NCBI GenBank assembly: GCA_026075535.2
Contig: AP026545.1
Location: forward strand, 5,952,001 to 6,016,000
Reading direction: 5' to 3'
Origin: Tricholoma matsutake
Lineage: Eukaryota > Basidiomycota > Agaricomycetes > Agaricales > Tricholomataceae
Length of the DNA: 64,000 nucleotides
This document shows positions 45,080 to 54,892 of this stretch, one piece after another. Numbering within the stretch: the first letter of the stretch is position 1; the number at the start of each line of letters is the position of its first letter. Below the pieces are notes generated by a model that did no database searches, was not told the origin of the DNA, and was given only the letters and a program-made list of their open reading frames with translations. The position numbers and the translations under genes are program-made.

Positions 45080-47480
45080 GGTGGCAGTGGCCCTCCGTGA
45101 ATACATTGGCAAGATTTACCATGTATACCTGGATGACATCATCATTTGGTCGGATACAATTGAAGAACACCATCAGAATGTATGCATAATACTGACCGCT
45201 CTCTGCGCTGCACGTCTATACTGTAACCCAAAAAAAACTTGACTGTACTGTTCGTCGATAGATTTCCTTGGCATCACATCTCTGTAAATGGGATTGAAGC
45301 TGACTCAAAGAAAGTTGACCATATTCTGGCATGGCCACAGCCATGCTCCACAATGGATGTTTGCCAATTCTTGGGACTCGTCTGTTATCTTGCCGCCTTC
45401 CTCCCAAACCTTGCAACACACACTGCCATGCTGACACCACTGACAACCACCAAAGCCAACCAAACATTCCCACCATGGACCTCAGCAACAATTTGCATTT
45501 GAGGCGATAAAAGCAATTGTAGTGAGCCACAACTGCCTGATGACCATAGATCACTCTGATCCTACCAGAAAAATCTTTGTGACCACAGATGCAAGTGACT
45601 ACCGCTCAGGGGCCGTCCTCTAATTTGGCAAGACATGGGAAACAGCTCATCCGGTCGCATTTGACTCAATGACATTCAAGGGTGCCGAACTGAACTATCC
45701 AGTACAGGAAAAGGAAATGCTAGTGATCATTAGGGCACTGAAAAAGTGGCAAGTGGACCTGGTTGGTTCCTCATTCACGATCTTCACAGATCACAAAATG
45801 CTGGAGAACTTTGACAACCAACCAGACTTATCATGTTGCCAAGCTTGGTGGATGGAGTTCATGTCCCAATTTGATGCTAAGATCATTTACATCAAGGGCA
45901 AAGACAATACGGTAGCAGATGCACTTTCTCGTCTACCAGTTATGCTATCCCCTTCTAGCGATGCTGCCATATGACAAGCTAGATCACCCTACAAATTCTG
46001 CCCTGACAACCTAACAACTGTCAATGCTGTGCTGTCAGCAACCCATGCTTGCCCACTGTTCACCGCACACACTCTTGCTGAAACTGACATTGCCTCAACG
46101 CAAGCCATAACCACTGTACTGTCAATATCCCAGGATCCGGAACTTCATGCTGCAATCACTGAAGGTTACAAAATGGACACTTGGTGTCAAAAACTACAAG
46201 GTGCCGCACCTGGAATGCCATCTGTACAGAAGCAAGGAGATCTCTTGTTCATTGGGGAACGTCTTGTGATCCCCTCTACTGGCAACATCTGTGAATCATT
46301 GTTCCGACTAGCGCACAACTTGCTGGGTCACTTCGGATTTGAGAAATCCTATGGTGCACTATGCAACTCCTACTACTGGCCAAACATGTGGAGAGAATTG
46401 GAATCTGTGTACATCCCCAGCTGCAGTGACTGCCAGCGTAACAAGTCAAGAACCACCAAACTGGCTGGACCCCTACACCCCCTCCCCATCCCCAATCAAC
46501 ATGGAGACTCTGTTGCAATGGACTTCATAGGGCCATTGCCAGAGGACAACAATTACAACTGCATACTTACAATGACCAACTGACTGAATGCCGATATCCA
46601 AACCGTGGCCACCAGAATGGACATCACTATGGCAGACCTTGCAGGAATCTTTTTTGACTGCTGGTACTGCGAAAATGGGCTACCGCTGGAAATTATATCT
46701 GACCGTGACAAATTGTTCATGCCCAAGTTCTGGACTGCGTTACACAAGCTCACTGGTGTTAAAGTGAAACTGTCTTCAGCCTACCACCCTCAGATGGATG
46801 GTGCAAGTGAATGAACCAACAAAACAGTTAATCAGGCACTCCGGTATCATGTTGCATGGAACCAGAAGGGCTGGGCTCGAGTGCTGCCACACGTCAGGTT
46901 TGACCTCATGAACACAGTAAACAAATCGACTGGATTCTTGCCCTTCCAACTGTGACTCGGGCGAGGTCCACGCCTTATTCCACCCCTCTTCACGCCAATT
47001 GTCCCGGCTGCTTCCAAAGAAGTGTGTGCATGAGAGCTGATAGACAGACTGCAACAAGATGTTTTCGAAGCCCAAGACAACCTGCTTAAAGCAAAGGTAT
47101 CACAAGCCGCTCATGCCAATCTTGCTTGCAATCCTGACCTCGAACTGGACATTGGGGATTGTGTGATGCTCTCAACAGAAAACCAAAGATGTCAATATGC
47201 TGCTAAAGGTGAGAAACATGTCACTAATTTCATGCCCAGGTTTGATGGTCCCTACCACATTGCTGATGTCAACCTGGAAGCATCAACTGTAATGCTTGAC
47301 ATCCCTGCTACCTCGAACATATACCCTACATTCCACACTGCAGAAGTCAAGCCTTACAATGAAAACAACCAATCTCTCTTCCCCTCATGCGAACTTGCAT
47401 GACCTGGATCAATCATCATGGAAGACGGCATGCAAGAATACTTCATGGAGAAGATTATCAACGCGCACAAATGCGGATGT
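45080..47480 (+). pseudogene. Gypsy-2 RT (rest), RNase H, integrase
   Basis: It continues the RT with VYLDDIIIWSDTIEEH (45120) and FLGLVCYLAAFLPNLATHTA (about 45365). RNase H shows TDASDYRSGAVL and FTDHKMLENF (about 45780). Integrase follows with LAHNLLGHFGFEKSYGAL and SCSDCQRNK (about 46300-46450), MDFIGPLPEDN (about 46518), SDRDKLFMPKFWTAL and AYHPQMDGASE (about 46780). The tail QEYFMEKIINAHKCGCGW (about 47430) is cut by the next insertion at 47481. TGA stops at Arg positions: 45972, 46581, 46812 and about 46952, 47031 and 47400. One TAA occurs at about 45620, and there are frame changes near 45235 and 45485. Confidence 0.85.
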
Positions 47481-47818
47481 GGATGGTATAACACAAGTCA
47501 GAGGAAGGATGCGAGGCCCTCTAGATGTCACCTGTCAGACCAACCATCACATAGTCATAAAACAACTGCTTGTCAAAGCAGTTCGAAGCTAAAAGAATGA
47601 TTTTCGAGGTGTTGCAATGATTTTCGAGATGTCATGATGATTTTCAAGGTGTTGCAATATTTTTTGAGGTTTTTTCGAAGAAGTTTTGAGGAATTTCGAG
47701 TGCGCAAATATGTTCAGATGCAAGATCGGGGAATAGACAAGTAGTAGAAGTGAAGCAAAGGTGAATCAAGGGAAATGAGAGCAAAAATAGTGTAATACAA
47801 GGAATTTTGAGGAATTTT
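47481..47818 (-). repeat. inverted partial LTR of the gag-only element
   Basis: GGATGGTATAACACAAGTCA and the following 330 bp are the reverse complement of about 53990-54370. The outermost 48 bp of the LTR are absent here. The copy continues at 50581-50655 after a DNA-transposon insertion. Confidence 0.85.
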
Positions 47819-48046
47819 CTGAACTTTACACTCCCCCACAGAGTCCTGGAGGAATCCTGGTAGTCCTACCAGGAAGACCAGGAATCCAGTGGGACTCACC
47901 AGGACTCCAGTGGGACTCACCAGGAATCTAGTGGGACTCAGTACCCTAAAGTCATACCATCATGGAAAGTCAATTTGAGATATCTTACGAGTTTCAAGTG
48001 CTTCGGACTTCATGAATTTCACAAAGTACCTACAAAATAAACTTGT

Positions 48047-48131
48047 TCAGAGCAGGGATTGAACTCTGGAACTCATGATCAAGAATCACATGACAAAGCA
48101 AACAAGTGCTTAACCAGTTGAGCCACAGGAG
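48047..48131 (-). repeat. tRNA-like (SINE head) module
   Basis: On the minus strand an A-box-like TGGCTCAACTGG is followed about 50 bases later by a B-box-like GAGTTCAATCCC. It resembles a tRNA-derived SINE head. It does not fold as a standard tRNA as far as I can judge, so I do not call a tRNA gene. Confidence 0.55.
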
Positions 48132-48236
48132 AATTATTAGCTGCCAATATAATAGTGTATTTATACCCTCAAACTCAAACTTAGGTATTTCTCTCTCAAA
48201 GCTCACAATTAAGATCAAATAAAATTTATTAACTAC

Positions 48237-48489
48237 ATCCCTCACATTGGATGCGAGGGATACACCATTAATTACATAATAAAAAACCTCCCCCACACAA
48301 GGTGCGAGGGGGAGTCCTACAAATATATACATATAAAACTAATCTCCCCTTGTGTTCGATGCGAGGGGAGCACTACAATTATAAAGAAAAAGAAAGAAAA
48401 ACCCCTCACCCACGTAAAACGCAGGCGAGGGGGAAGGTATTACCATAAATAAAAAATGAAAAAAACCACCCCATGCAAAATGCGGGGGC
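48237..48489 (+). repeat. array of five evenly spaced GC hairpins
   Basis: Five inverted repeats start at about 48237, 48287, 48343, 48402 and 48466 (spacing 50-64 bp). Each has a 5' arm of C-rich sequence and a 3' arm of the type TGCGAGGGG, separated by a short A/T-rich loop. The stems differ between units but remain paired, for example CCCTC with GAGGG, CTCCCC with GGGGAG, and CACCCC with GGGGG. A sixth relative lies at 23638-23671 in the other DNA element. Confidence 0.7.
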
Positions 48490-48904
48490 AGCCTGGTGAG
48501 TTGTGCCTGTCATCCTGTCCCCGTCGTCCTGGGTGCCGGGCCTTCGTTGTTGCTGTCCTCATTGTTGCCGTCCTGGGCATCGTTTCTGTGCTGCTCCTGG
48601 TCGCTGTGCCCTTCCTGGTCGTCGTTGCTGTCCTGGTCGTCTCCCGCTGTGTGGTGGTGGCCGTCATCGCCATTCCACCCACAATCCACCCCATGAGCAG
48701 TGGCTCATGGGGCTGGAGGCGGGTGGTGTGTCATTGGCCCTGTTGTTGTCATCCGTCGTGGTTGGTGGCCATGCTTTGCGTTCTCAGGGTTCTGGTGATG
48801 GTAGGCGGTGGCATCGTCGTCGTCATCAACTGCACACACTCACAATCCACCCTATGAGCAGAGGCTTGCAGGCATGGGGTGGGTGTGTTGGGTTGTCTCG
48901 TGTC

Positions 48905-49925
48905 CGGCCATTGTTACCAGTAGAGTAGAACCTATAAAACAAAAGAAACGAGTTAGTTAGTTTATAAAAACAAAAAGCAAACAAAAAAAAATTATGTAGG
49001 GCCCAAACGACATGATCTGCGTCGTTTGGGCCCATGTTCCATCCAGTCTCGTCGTAGTCAGTAGCTAGTACTTAAAAAGTTTTGTCAGTGACCAAAAAAA
49101 TAAGAGAAAAAAAACTTACTTACGGCCCTCCTTCTCTGCATCATCGTTCTCCGTTTCTTCATTCGTCGTTCCACCCATGATCCACCCCATGAGCAGTTGC
49201 TCATGGGGCTGGACGTGGGTGGTGTGTCGTTTGGTGGGTGGGGCTGGGCCTGCGGGGTCTGTTTGCTCTGCTGGCACCCGTGATCCACCCTACGAGCAGG
49301 GGCTTGCAGGCGTGGAGGCAGGTGCTCAGTCGGTTGTGGGCGTGGCCCATTTCGTGTTGTCGCCGTTCGTTACCTGTAGTTTAGATGCTACAAAACAAAG
49401 CAATATATTTTGTTAGCTTATATAAACAAAAAAAAAGGAAAAAAAGCACACTTGGGCCTGCGTTCCATCCAATCGCATCGTTTGGGCCTGTGTTCCATCT
49501 GGCAGTAGAGTAGAACCTATAAAACAAAAGAAACAAGTTAGTTAGTTTATAAAACAAAAAGCAAACAAAAAAAACTTACTTAGGGCCCAAATGATGCAAT
49601 CTGCATCGTTTGGGCCTGCATTCCATCCAATCACATCGTCTGGGCCCCTGTTCCGTCTGGCAGTAGAGTAGAACCTATAAAACAAAAGAAACAAGTTAGT
49701 TAGTATATAAAAACAAAAAGCAAACAAAAAACTTACTTAGGGCCCAAACGATGCGATCTGCATCGTTTGGGCCCATGTTCTGTCTGGCAGTAGAGTAGAA
49801 CCTGTAAAACAAATGAAACAAGTTAGTTAGTATATAAAAAAAAAAAAAAAAAAGCAAACAAAAAAAAACATACTTAGGCCCCAAACAATGCAATCAGCGT
49901 CGTTTGGGCCCACGTTCCATCCAGT
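48905..49925 (+). repeat. degenerate tandem units with 35-bp palindromes
   Basis: Units of about 125-160 bp start with CAGTAGAGTAGAACCTATAA, contain AAGTTAGTTAGTTTATAAA, and carry a 34-35 bp palindrome whose left half is GGGCCCAAACGATG and whose right half is its complement. Palindromes lie near 48999-49033, 49583-49617, 49740-49774 and 49877-49911. A relative is at 24040-24071. Confidence 0.8.
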
Positions 49926-50156
49926 CGGCTCGTTTGCAGGTGGTGGTGATGGGGGAGTGGGCATGGGAGTGGTGGCGGTGGGTGTCCACGCAGTGGTGGT
50001 GGTGGTAGAGCAGAGAGGAGGGAGAGGTGGCAGCGTCGTCGAGAGTGGTGGTGATGGTTGATGAGCTGGCAGTGTTGATGATGCGGCTGTGTGCTTTGTC
50101 ATGCACAGCCGCCCCAATAGTACCTAGAGCAGTTAGTGGATACATGTTGTAAATCC

Positions 50157-50230
50157 ATGTGGTGTAGTGGTTATATTGGCTCTGCTATAACCTTTGTCAT
50201 CTAATGCTGAGTGTTCAATTCTGGCTCATG
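50157..50230 (+). repeat. tRNA-like (SINE head) module
   Basis: TGTGGTGTAGTGGTTATATT resembles an A box, and GTGTTCAATTCTGGC resembles a B box about 45 bases downstream. It is a tRNA-derived relic rather than a tRNA gene. Confidence 0.55.
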
Positions 50231-50580
50231 ACATTTATTTTATTACTTAGTAGTAATAAAGACTCCTGGTTAAATCCCAGTGGAGTCCCAGTGGATTCCT
50301 GGTAGAGTCCTGGTAGAGTCCTGGTAGAGTCCTCATGGATTCCTGGTGAGTCCCAATTGCTGGTAGAGTCCTGAGAGTCCTGGGGGATTCCTGGTACCAG
50401 AGTCCTGGGGAATTCCAGGAATTCCTCCTGGAAGAGTGTAGTTTACCAGGAATCAACCAGGAATCCCCCTGGAATGGGAAGAGCCAGGAATATATACTTG
50501 AGTCACAAATGGCTGGAACATTGGTTCCCAATAATCCTCCAGGATTCCTCCAGGAATACGTGGGGGAAGACAAAGACCTC

Positions 50581-50971
50581 GGAATTTTGAGGAAGTTTAG
50601 CGCAAAACACCAAACTTTGGACTGAATAAGACTATCCTGAACTCTCAAATCACTGCAATCTTGTGTCCAAACATATTTGCGCACTCAAAATTCCTCAAAA
50701 CTTCTTCGAAAAAACCTCGAAAAATATTGCAACACCTCGAAAAATATTGCAACACATCGAAAAATATCGTAACTCCTTGAAAATCCTCAAAAGTCCTCGA
50801 AACACATTCTTTTAGCTTTGAACTGCTTTGACAAGCAGTTGTTTTATGACTATTTGATGGTTGGTCAGACAGGTGACATTTAGAGGGCCTCGCATCCTTC
50901 CTCTGACTTGTGTTATACCATCTGAAGCCTTTTTGTGAGTTTTGTTTGGGTTTCTGGGTTGAGCATCATCA
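50581..50971. repeat. inverted-to-direct LTR switch
   Basis: 50581-50655 is inverted relative to the LTR (complement of about 53925-54000). From 50656 to 50971 the sequence is in direct orientation and ends GGGTTGAGCATCATCA, as in the 3' LTR. The next bases (TTTTGGAGCCCACCACGAGG) begin the internal region, with a possible primer-binding site at 50975. Confidence 0.8.
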
Positions 50972-51280
50972 TTTTGGAGCCCACCACGAGGGGTTTCTAG
51001 ATCAGTTCATCATCAGACCTCCCCACCTTTCTACCACCATTTTTTTCAGCCTTTGGCTGAAGGAAGCTTGACGATTTTGATTTTGCATTGAACTTGTAGT
51101 GCCTCTGACCCTCCTGAACAACCAGGAGATCTCGATACAGTATCTCGACCATTGATAATATCATTTTGCACTCTTTCACCCTTCATGTTTACTATTTTGC
51201 TACCATCTTCGACTTCAAAACACACGAAACCCGATATCACACAGATTTTGACTTTGCAGCCCCCAAAATCTACTTTGAAC

Positions 51281-52198
51281 ATGTCAACATCCTTTATGCC
51301 AGCTTGTGGTCATTCGACATCTCCAACATTCGATCCAAAACAGCCTAGAGAACTCCAAAAATATTTCAAAGAGCTTGAATTTCTGTTCCTGACTTGCAGT
51401 ATTACAGATCAGGACCTAAAGAAGAAGCATGCTTGCAGATACATCAACATCAATTCTTGCAAACTCTGGGTATCACTTCCAGAGTACCAGCCCAGCACCT
51501 TGTTTAATGCATTTTGCATCGCAGTACACAAGTTCTATCCCGGATCAGAAGATGAATGCAAATACAGCATTTCGGACATGGATACTCTCATTCGCAAACA
51601 GCTTTGCATCTGTATTTTTGACTCAAACAATCTAGGAGTTTATTATAGGTCATTCTACAACATTACAAATTTTCTTCGCTCGAAACACAGAATTTTGGAA
51701 GCTGAACAAAGTTGAGCTTTTGTTCGAGGGTTTCAAACAGATTTATGGACTCAAATTGCGCATCGTCTTGAACTTAAGTTCCCAGATCATTATCCCGATG
51801 ACCCATATGCTCTGAACAACATCCATGACACCGCAAAATTTGTTTTAGCATCTTTGAACTCGTATTCCATTCCCCAGCCATTGATTTTGACCTTGAATCC
51901 ATCATTGCCTAGTGCTCCAATCAACTCCGAAGATATTTTGCACATTCTCGAACAATTTGCATCGAACTTCGCATCGGTTGTTGCAGCTTTGCATCCAACC
52001 AGAATAGCATCTGAAATTTCTGTCCTGACCTCGTTATTCACTGATATAGCACCTTTGACCGCATTGAACCAAACATTCGATGGTACACATCACAGCTCGA
52101 ACATTTCAGATAATGTAGAAGCTTGCATCGCACCACTCGAACACAAACTAGCTCTTGAAAAAGAGCTTGCACTTGAACAAGAGATTTTCACACTTTGA
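51281..52198 (+). pseudogene. Gypsy-type Gag of the gag-only element
   Basis: A retrotransposon capsid-like protein. It contains PTFDPKQPRELQKYFKELEF, LKKKHACRYININSCKLW, FYPGSEDECKYSISDMDTLI (about 51530), YYRSFYNITNFLRSKHRILE and AFVRGFQTDLWTQIAHRLEL (about 51717), then PDHYPDDPYALNNIHDTAKF. These match Gag proteins of basidiomycete Ty3/Gypsy elements as I recall them. One TGA (51713) sits where EQSRAFVRGF would need Arg. The start is probably MSTSFMP near 51281; an upstream extension is open. A serine/threonine-rich ORF (52211-52633) follows, and no pol is present. Confidence 0.75.
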
Positions 52199-53043
52199 AA
52201 TTGTCATGACATGCCTCCCAGTCTTCATTGCATAGTTCCAGCTTCATTGCACATGTCCACACCAGTTTCATCTTTGACAAATTCACCTTTGCCTATTGCA
52301 CCAATCGTATCAGCTTCAACAGTTTTGACATCGTCCAAAGAATGTGGAATATTCAAATTACCATTTTCAACTTCAACTTGCCCTCTGACACCATTTTTGC
52401 CTCCGCAATCTAGCTTGATCGTGCCTCCAATATTTTCATCATATTCATCCTCATCATCGCCCATTTCGACCTCATCTTTGCACTCACCACTCCCGATATT
52501 TTCATCCTTGATCTTGTCCTCTGTGCCGTCATCCATTTCATCATCTATTTCGATATCACATTCGCCCTCATATGTATATTTCACAACCAGTTTCGTGTTC
52601 ACCTTCACCCTTGAAGTCCAATATAGCGCTTGAAGTTCCCTATCCATCATATATCCATAGTCCTCAGCTCGCAGCCTTTGTCGTCATCCCCGAGAATTTT
52701 ATTACATCCATTGTTGACCACAGTTTTACTGACCTCATTTTTGATCCCTCAATCTTTTGTTCAAACTATATTTGACTAGTTCCTCGACCCAATTATAGCG
52801 ATCATGGTTAGCATTGTCGACATCGATCAAATTTGCCTATTTCCTTTCTTGTCTTTTTCATTTTGAGCTCGTTCTATTTATCGAACTCATCTTCACCATG
52901 CTCAACATTCTTTGATAGGCCTCGACAGCTTTCATTTTAGCTTCAACACCTCATTTTGCATTGCTTCATTTTGATTTAATTCAATTTACCTTCGCAGTTC
53001 GATCAACTGACCGGGACAGTCAGTATTTTAGTCAGGGGGAGGA

Positions 53044-54411
53044 TGATAGGTCCACCTTGTTGTTCAAGCTCGGAAAACACATCTACGATTGTTGTCAAAG
53101 CTCTATGAACCCATACGAACCCCTCCGAAGCTCTACAAAGCTCTACAAAGTCACGAGAATGCTTCGAAATTCTTTGCGACACCTCGAAATTCTTTGTATG
53201 CCTTTGGCTGCCATAATACAATTCCCCCGACCTTCACACAGCTCAGGATATACACTTGGAACATTGTCGATGGGTTCCAAACCAGTTTTGAGCAATATCA
53301 CAGTGATATCGGCCTTTGAACAAGTCCGATATTTCCTCGACTGACTTTGAAAATCATCAAACATCAAAAATCAACATCGGACACTATATCACTATCCAAA
53401 TGGTCATCGCACACATGCCAGACGTATCCCCTACCATTGTCGAACAATATCGCATCGATTTCGGGCCACAAATGAAGTCCGAAGAAACTTCGAAAATCTT
53501 CAAAAAATATCGAACCTCAAAAAACATCTTCGGACACAGTATTTCCTATTCAAACAATCTTCGGACACATACTGGACACATGGGACACTATCTCGAGTAT
53601 ATCGAACACATTTTGACTGCATGTGCACACATACAATCCACTCAAAGCAGTTTCCGATGTTTTATTCAATTTATAACAAGGACAGTCTGCTTTTAGCTAT
53701 TCTTTCTTATTATTTCTTCATCATGTGTTATATTCACCCTTTCTAGGCTCGCTTTATTGTTCTGATATACTTATATTGTCTTTTGCCTCGAGCTTTCCAC
53801 ATGCCACATGTTTGCCTCATATTCTCTAGCCTTTTTAGGTACTTTCCTCACTCCATATAAAAAGATGTACTAGATACAAAGAAAAACAAGAAAGTCATTG
53901 TCTTCCTCCCAGATCACAGTAATTTGAGAGTTCAGTTTAGTCTTATTCAGTCCGAAGTTTGGTGTTTTACGCTAAACTTCCTCGAAATTCCTCGAAATTC
54001 CTCGCATTACAGTATTTTCGCTCTCATTTCCCTCGATTTGCCTTTGCTTCACTTCTACTACTCATCTAGTCCCCCAATCTTGCATCCGAACATATCTGCG
54101 CACTTGAAATTCCTTGAAACTTCTTCGAAAAAAACCTCAAAAAATATTGCAACACCTCAAAAAATATCACAACATCTCAAAAATCATCGCAACATCTCGA
54201 ACAATATTGCAACTCCTCGAAAATCCTCAAAAGTCCTCGAAACACATTCTTTTAGCTTTGAACTGCTTTGACAAGTAGTTGTTTTATGACTATTTGACAG
54301 TTGGTCTGACAGGTGACATCTAGAGGGCCTCGCATCCTTCCTCTGACTTGTGTTATACCATCCAAAACCTTTTTGTGGGTTTTGTTTGGGTTTCCGGGTT
54401 GAGCATCATCA
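53044..54411 (+). repeat. 3' LTR of the gag-only element (about 1.37 kb)
   Basis: It starts TGATAGGTCCACCTTG directly after a purine tract (CAGGGGGAGGA) and ends GGGTTGAGCATCATCA. The last 330 bp match 50656-50971. The first 880 bp have no second copy in the window, so the 5' boundary is inferred from the polypurine tract and the TG. Confidence 0.65.
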
Positions 54412-54601
54412 GCGGCTTTGGATGACTGGCTGGCAGGAACACGGTGATGGTGTCATGTACAGTTCACATTCATCATGTCCCTGCCACTGGTAGCTTTTCC
54501 CCCAGGGGGTTTTTGATGCACCTGACGAGCAGTTTTTTTTTTTACCATACCCACTCATTTTTCTTTATCCGGTTGAATGGCTGACGTTACAGAGTTCATC
54601 A

Positions 54602-54619
54602 GAGGGGGGGAGGGGAGGG
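54602..54619 (+). other. Gypsy-2 polypurine tract
   Basis: GAGGGGGGGAGGGGAGGG, directly upstream of the 3' LTR. Confidence 0.85.
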
Positions 54620-54821
54620 TGTAATCCTGGAGCTTACTAATCAGTTACAGTTATTTGCACCACTGTCACATTCCCCCAGATATACTACGAACTCGACATC
54701 ATCTTTCTTACTTCCCTTTTTCCCACTTACATTCACCTTCACTTACTGCTGTACTCTCTGCTTGCCTCTCACTTTATTATATATACTGGTCCTATTCTGT
54801 CTCATCTGATCTAGTGAAGCT
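54620..54821 (+). repeat. Gypsy-2 3' LTR, truncated
   Basis: It matches 29957-30158 and breaks off after CTAGTGAAGCT, losing the last 24 bp of the LTR. Unrelated sequence follows. Confidence 0.85.
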
Positions 54822-54892
54822 ATGGTGATAAAGGACAAAAATGATAATGTTAGTATTTCAACTGTGTATATCAAGTGTACATCTGTTTATTA

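Larger units (their letters stand above)
47819..50580. mobile_element. 2,762-bp non-autonomous DNA element, hAT-like
   Basis: The element is bounded by an 8-bp duplication. The ends are loosely inverted: about 40 bp with TCCCCCAC and TCCTGGAGGAATCCTGG in common. Dense subterminal TCCTGG/CCAGGA words fill 47845-47945 and 50265-50580. Inside are a tRNA-like module on each side (48047-48131 minus, 50157-50230 plus), five spaced hairpins (48237-48489), palindromes around GGGCCCAAACGATG, and repeated AGCAGTTGCTCATG-type palindromes. No transposase or other protein is recognisable. hAT assignment rests on duplication length and subterminal words; the true ends of the TIR are not sharp. Confidence 0.65.
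47811..50588. repeat. 8-bp target-site duplication pair GGAATTTT
   Basis: GGAATTTT at 47811-47818 and 50581-50588 flank the 2,762-bp element. Joining the flanks restores the continuous (inverted) LTR sequence. Confidence 0.8.
47481..54411 (+). mobile_element. rearranged gag-only LTR element inserted in Gypsy-2
   Basis: This block separates the Gypsy-2 chromodomain region (..KCGCGW) from its tail (ALDDWLAG). At its right it holds a gag gene followed by an apparent 1,368-bp LTR (53044-54411). At its left it holds a partial direct LTR (50656-50971) and an inverted partial LTR (47481-47818 plus 50581-50655), which is itself split by a DNA element. I found no protease, RT or integrase. About 90 bp of Gypsy-2 seem to be missing at the insertion point, and no target duplication is visible, so insertion was followed by rearrangement. 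Confidence 0.75.
29957..54821 (+). mobile_element. Gypsy-2: outer Ty3/Gypsy element of the nested mosaic
   Basis: The 5' LTR (29957-30182) and the truncated 3' LTR (54620-54821) share the start TGTAATCCTGGAGCTTAC. The coding body is split in two places. The first half (30273-32842) ends inside RT at AIHQ, where a Copia element starts. RT resumes at 45075 with VAVALREYIGKIYHVYLDDI and runs through RNase H and integrase to about 47480. A rearranged LTR element then occupies 47481-54411. The tail resumes at 54412 (ALDDWLAG), followed by the polypurine tract (54602-54619). Without the insertions the element would be about 5.7 kb, like Gypsy-1. The expected target duplication was not found because the last 24 bp of the 3' LTR are missing. 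Confidence 0.9.

Noticed and set aside
48905..49925. CRISPR array
   Set aside because: Palindromic repeats with spacers superficially resemble one, but repeats and spacers vary in length, spacers are themselves repeated, and the genome is eukaryotic.
48047..50230. Genuine tRNA genes at 48047-48131 and 50157-50230
   Set aside because: A-box and B-box words are present, but I could not form a convincing acceptor stem and anticodon arm. Both lie inside a mobile element, so I call them tRNA-derived relics.
52211..52633. Serine/threonine-rich ORF as an independent gene
   Set aside because: It lies between gag and the LTR of the gag-only element, is compositionally biased and has no recognisable domain. 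It may be part of the element but is not supported as a gene.
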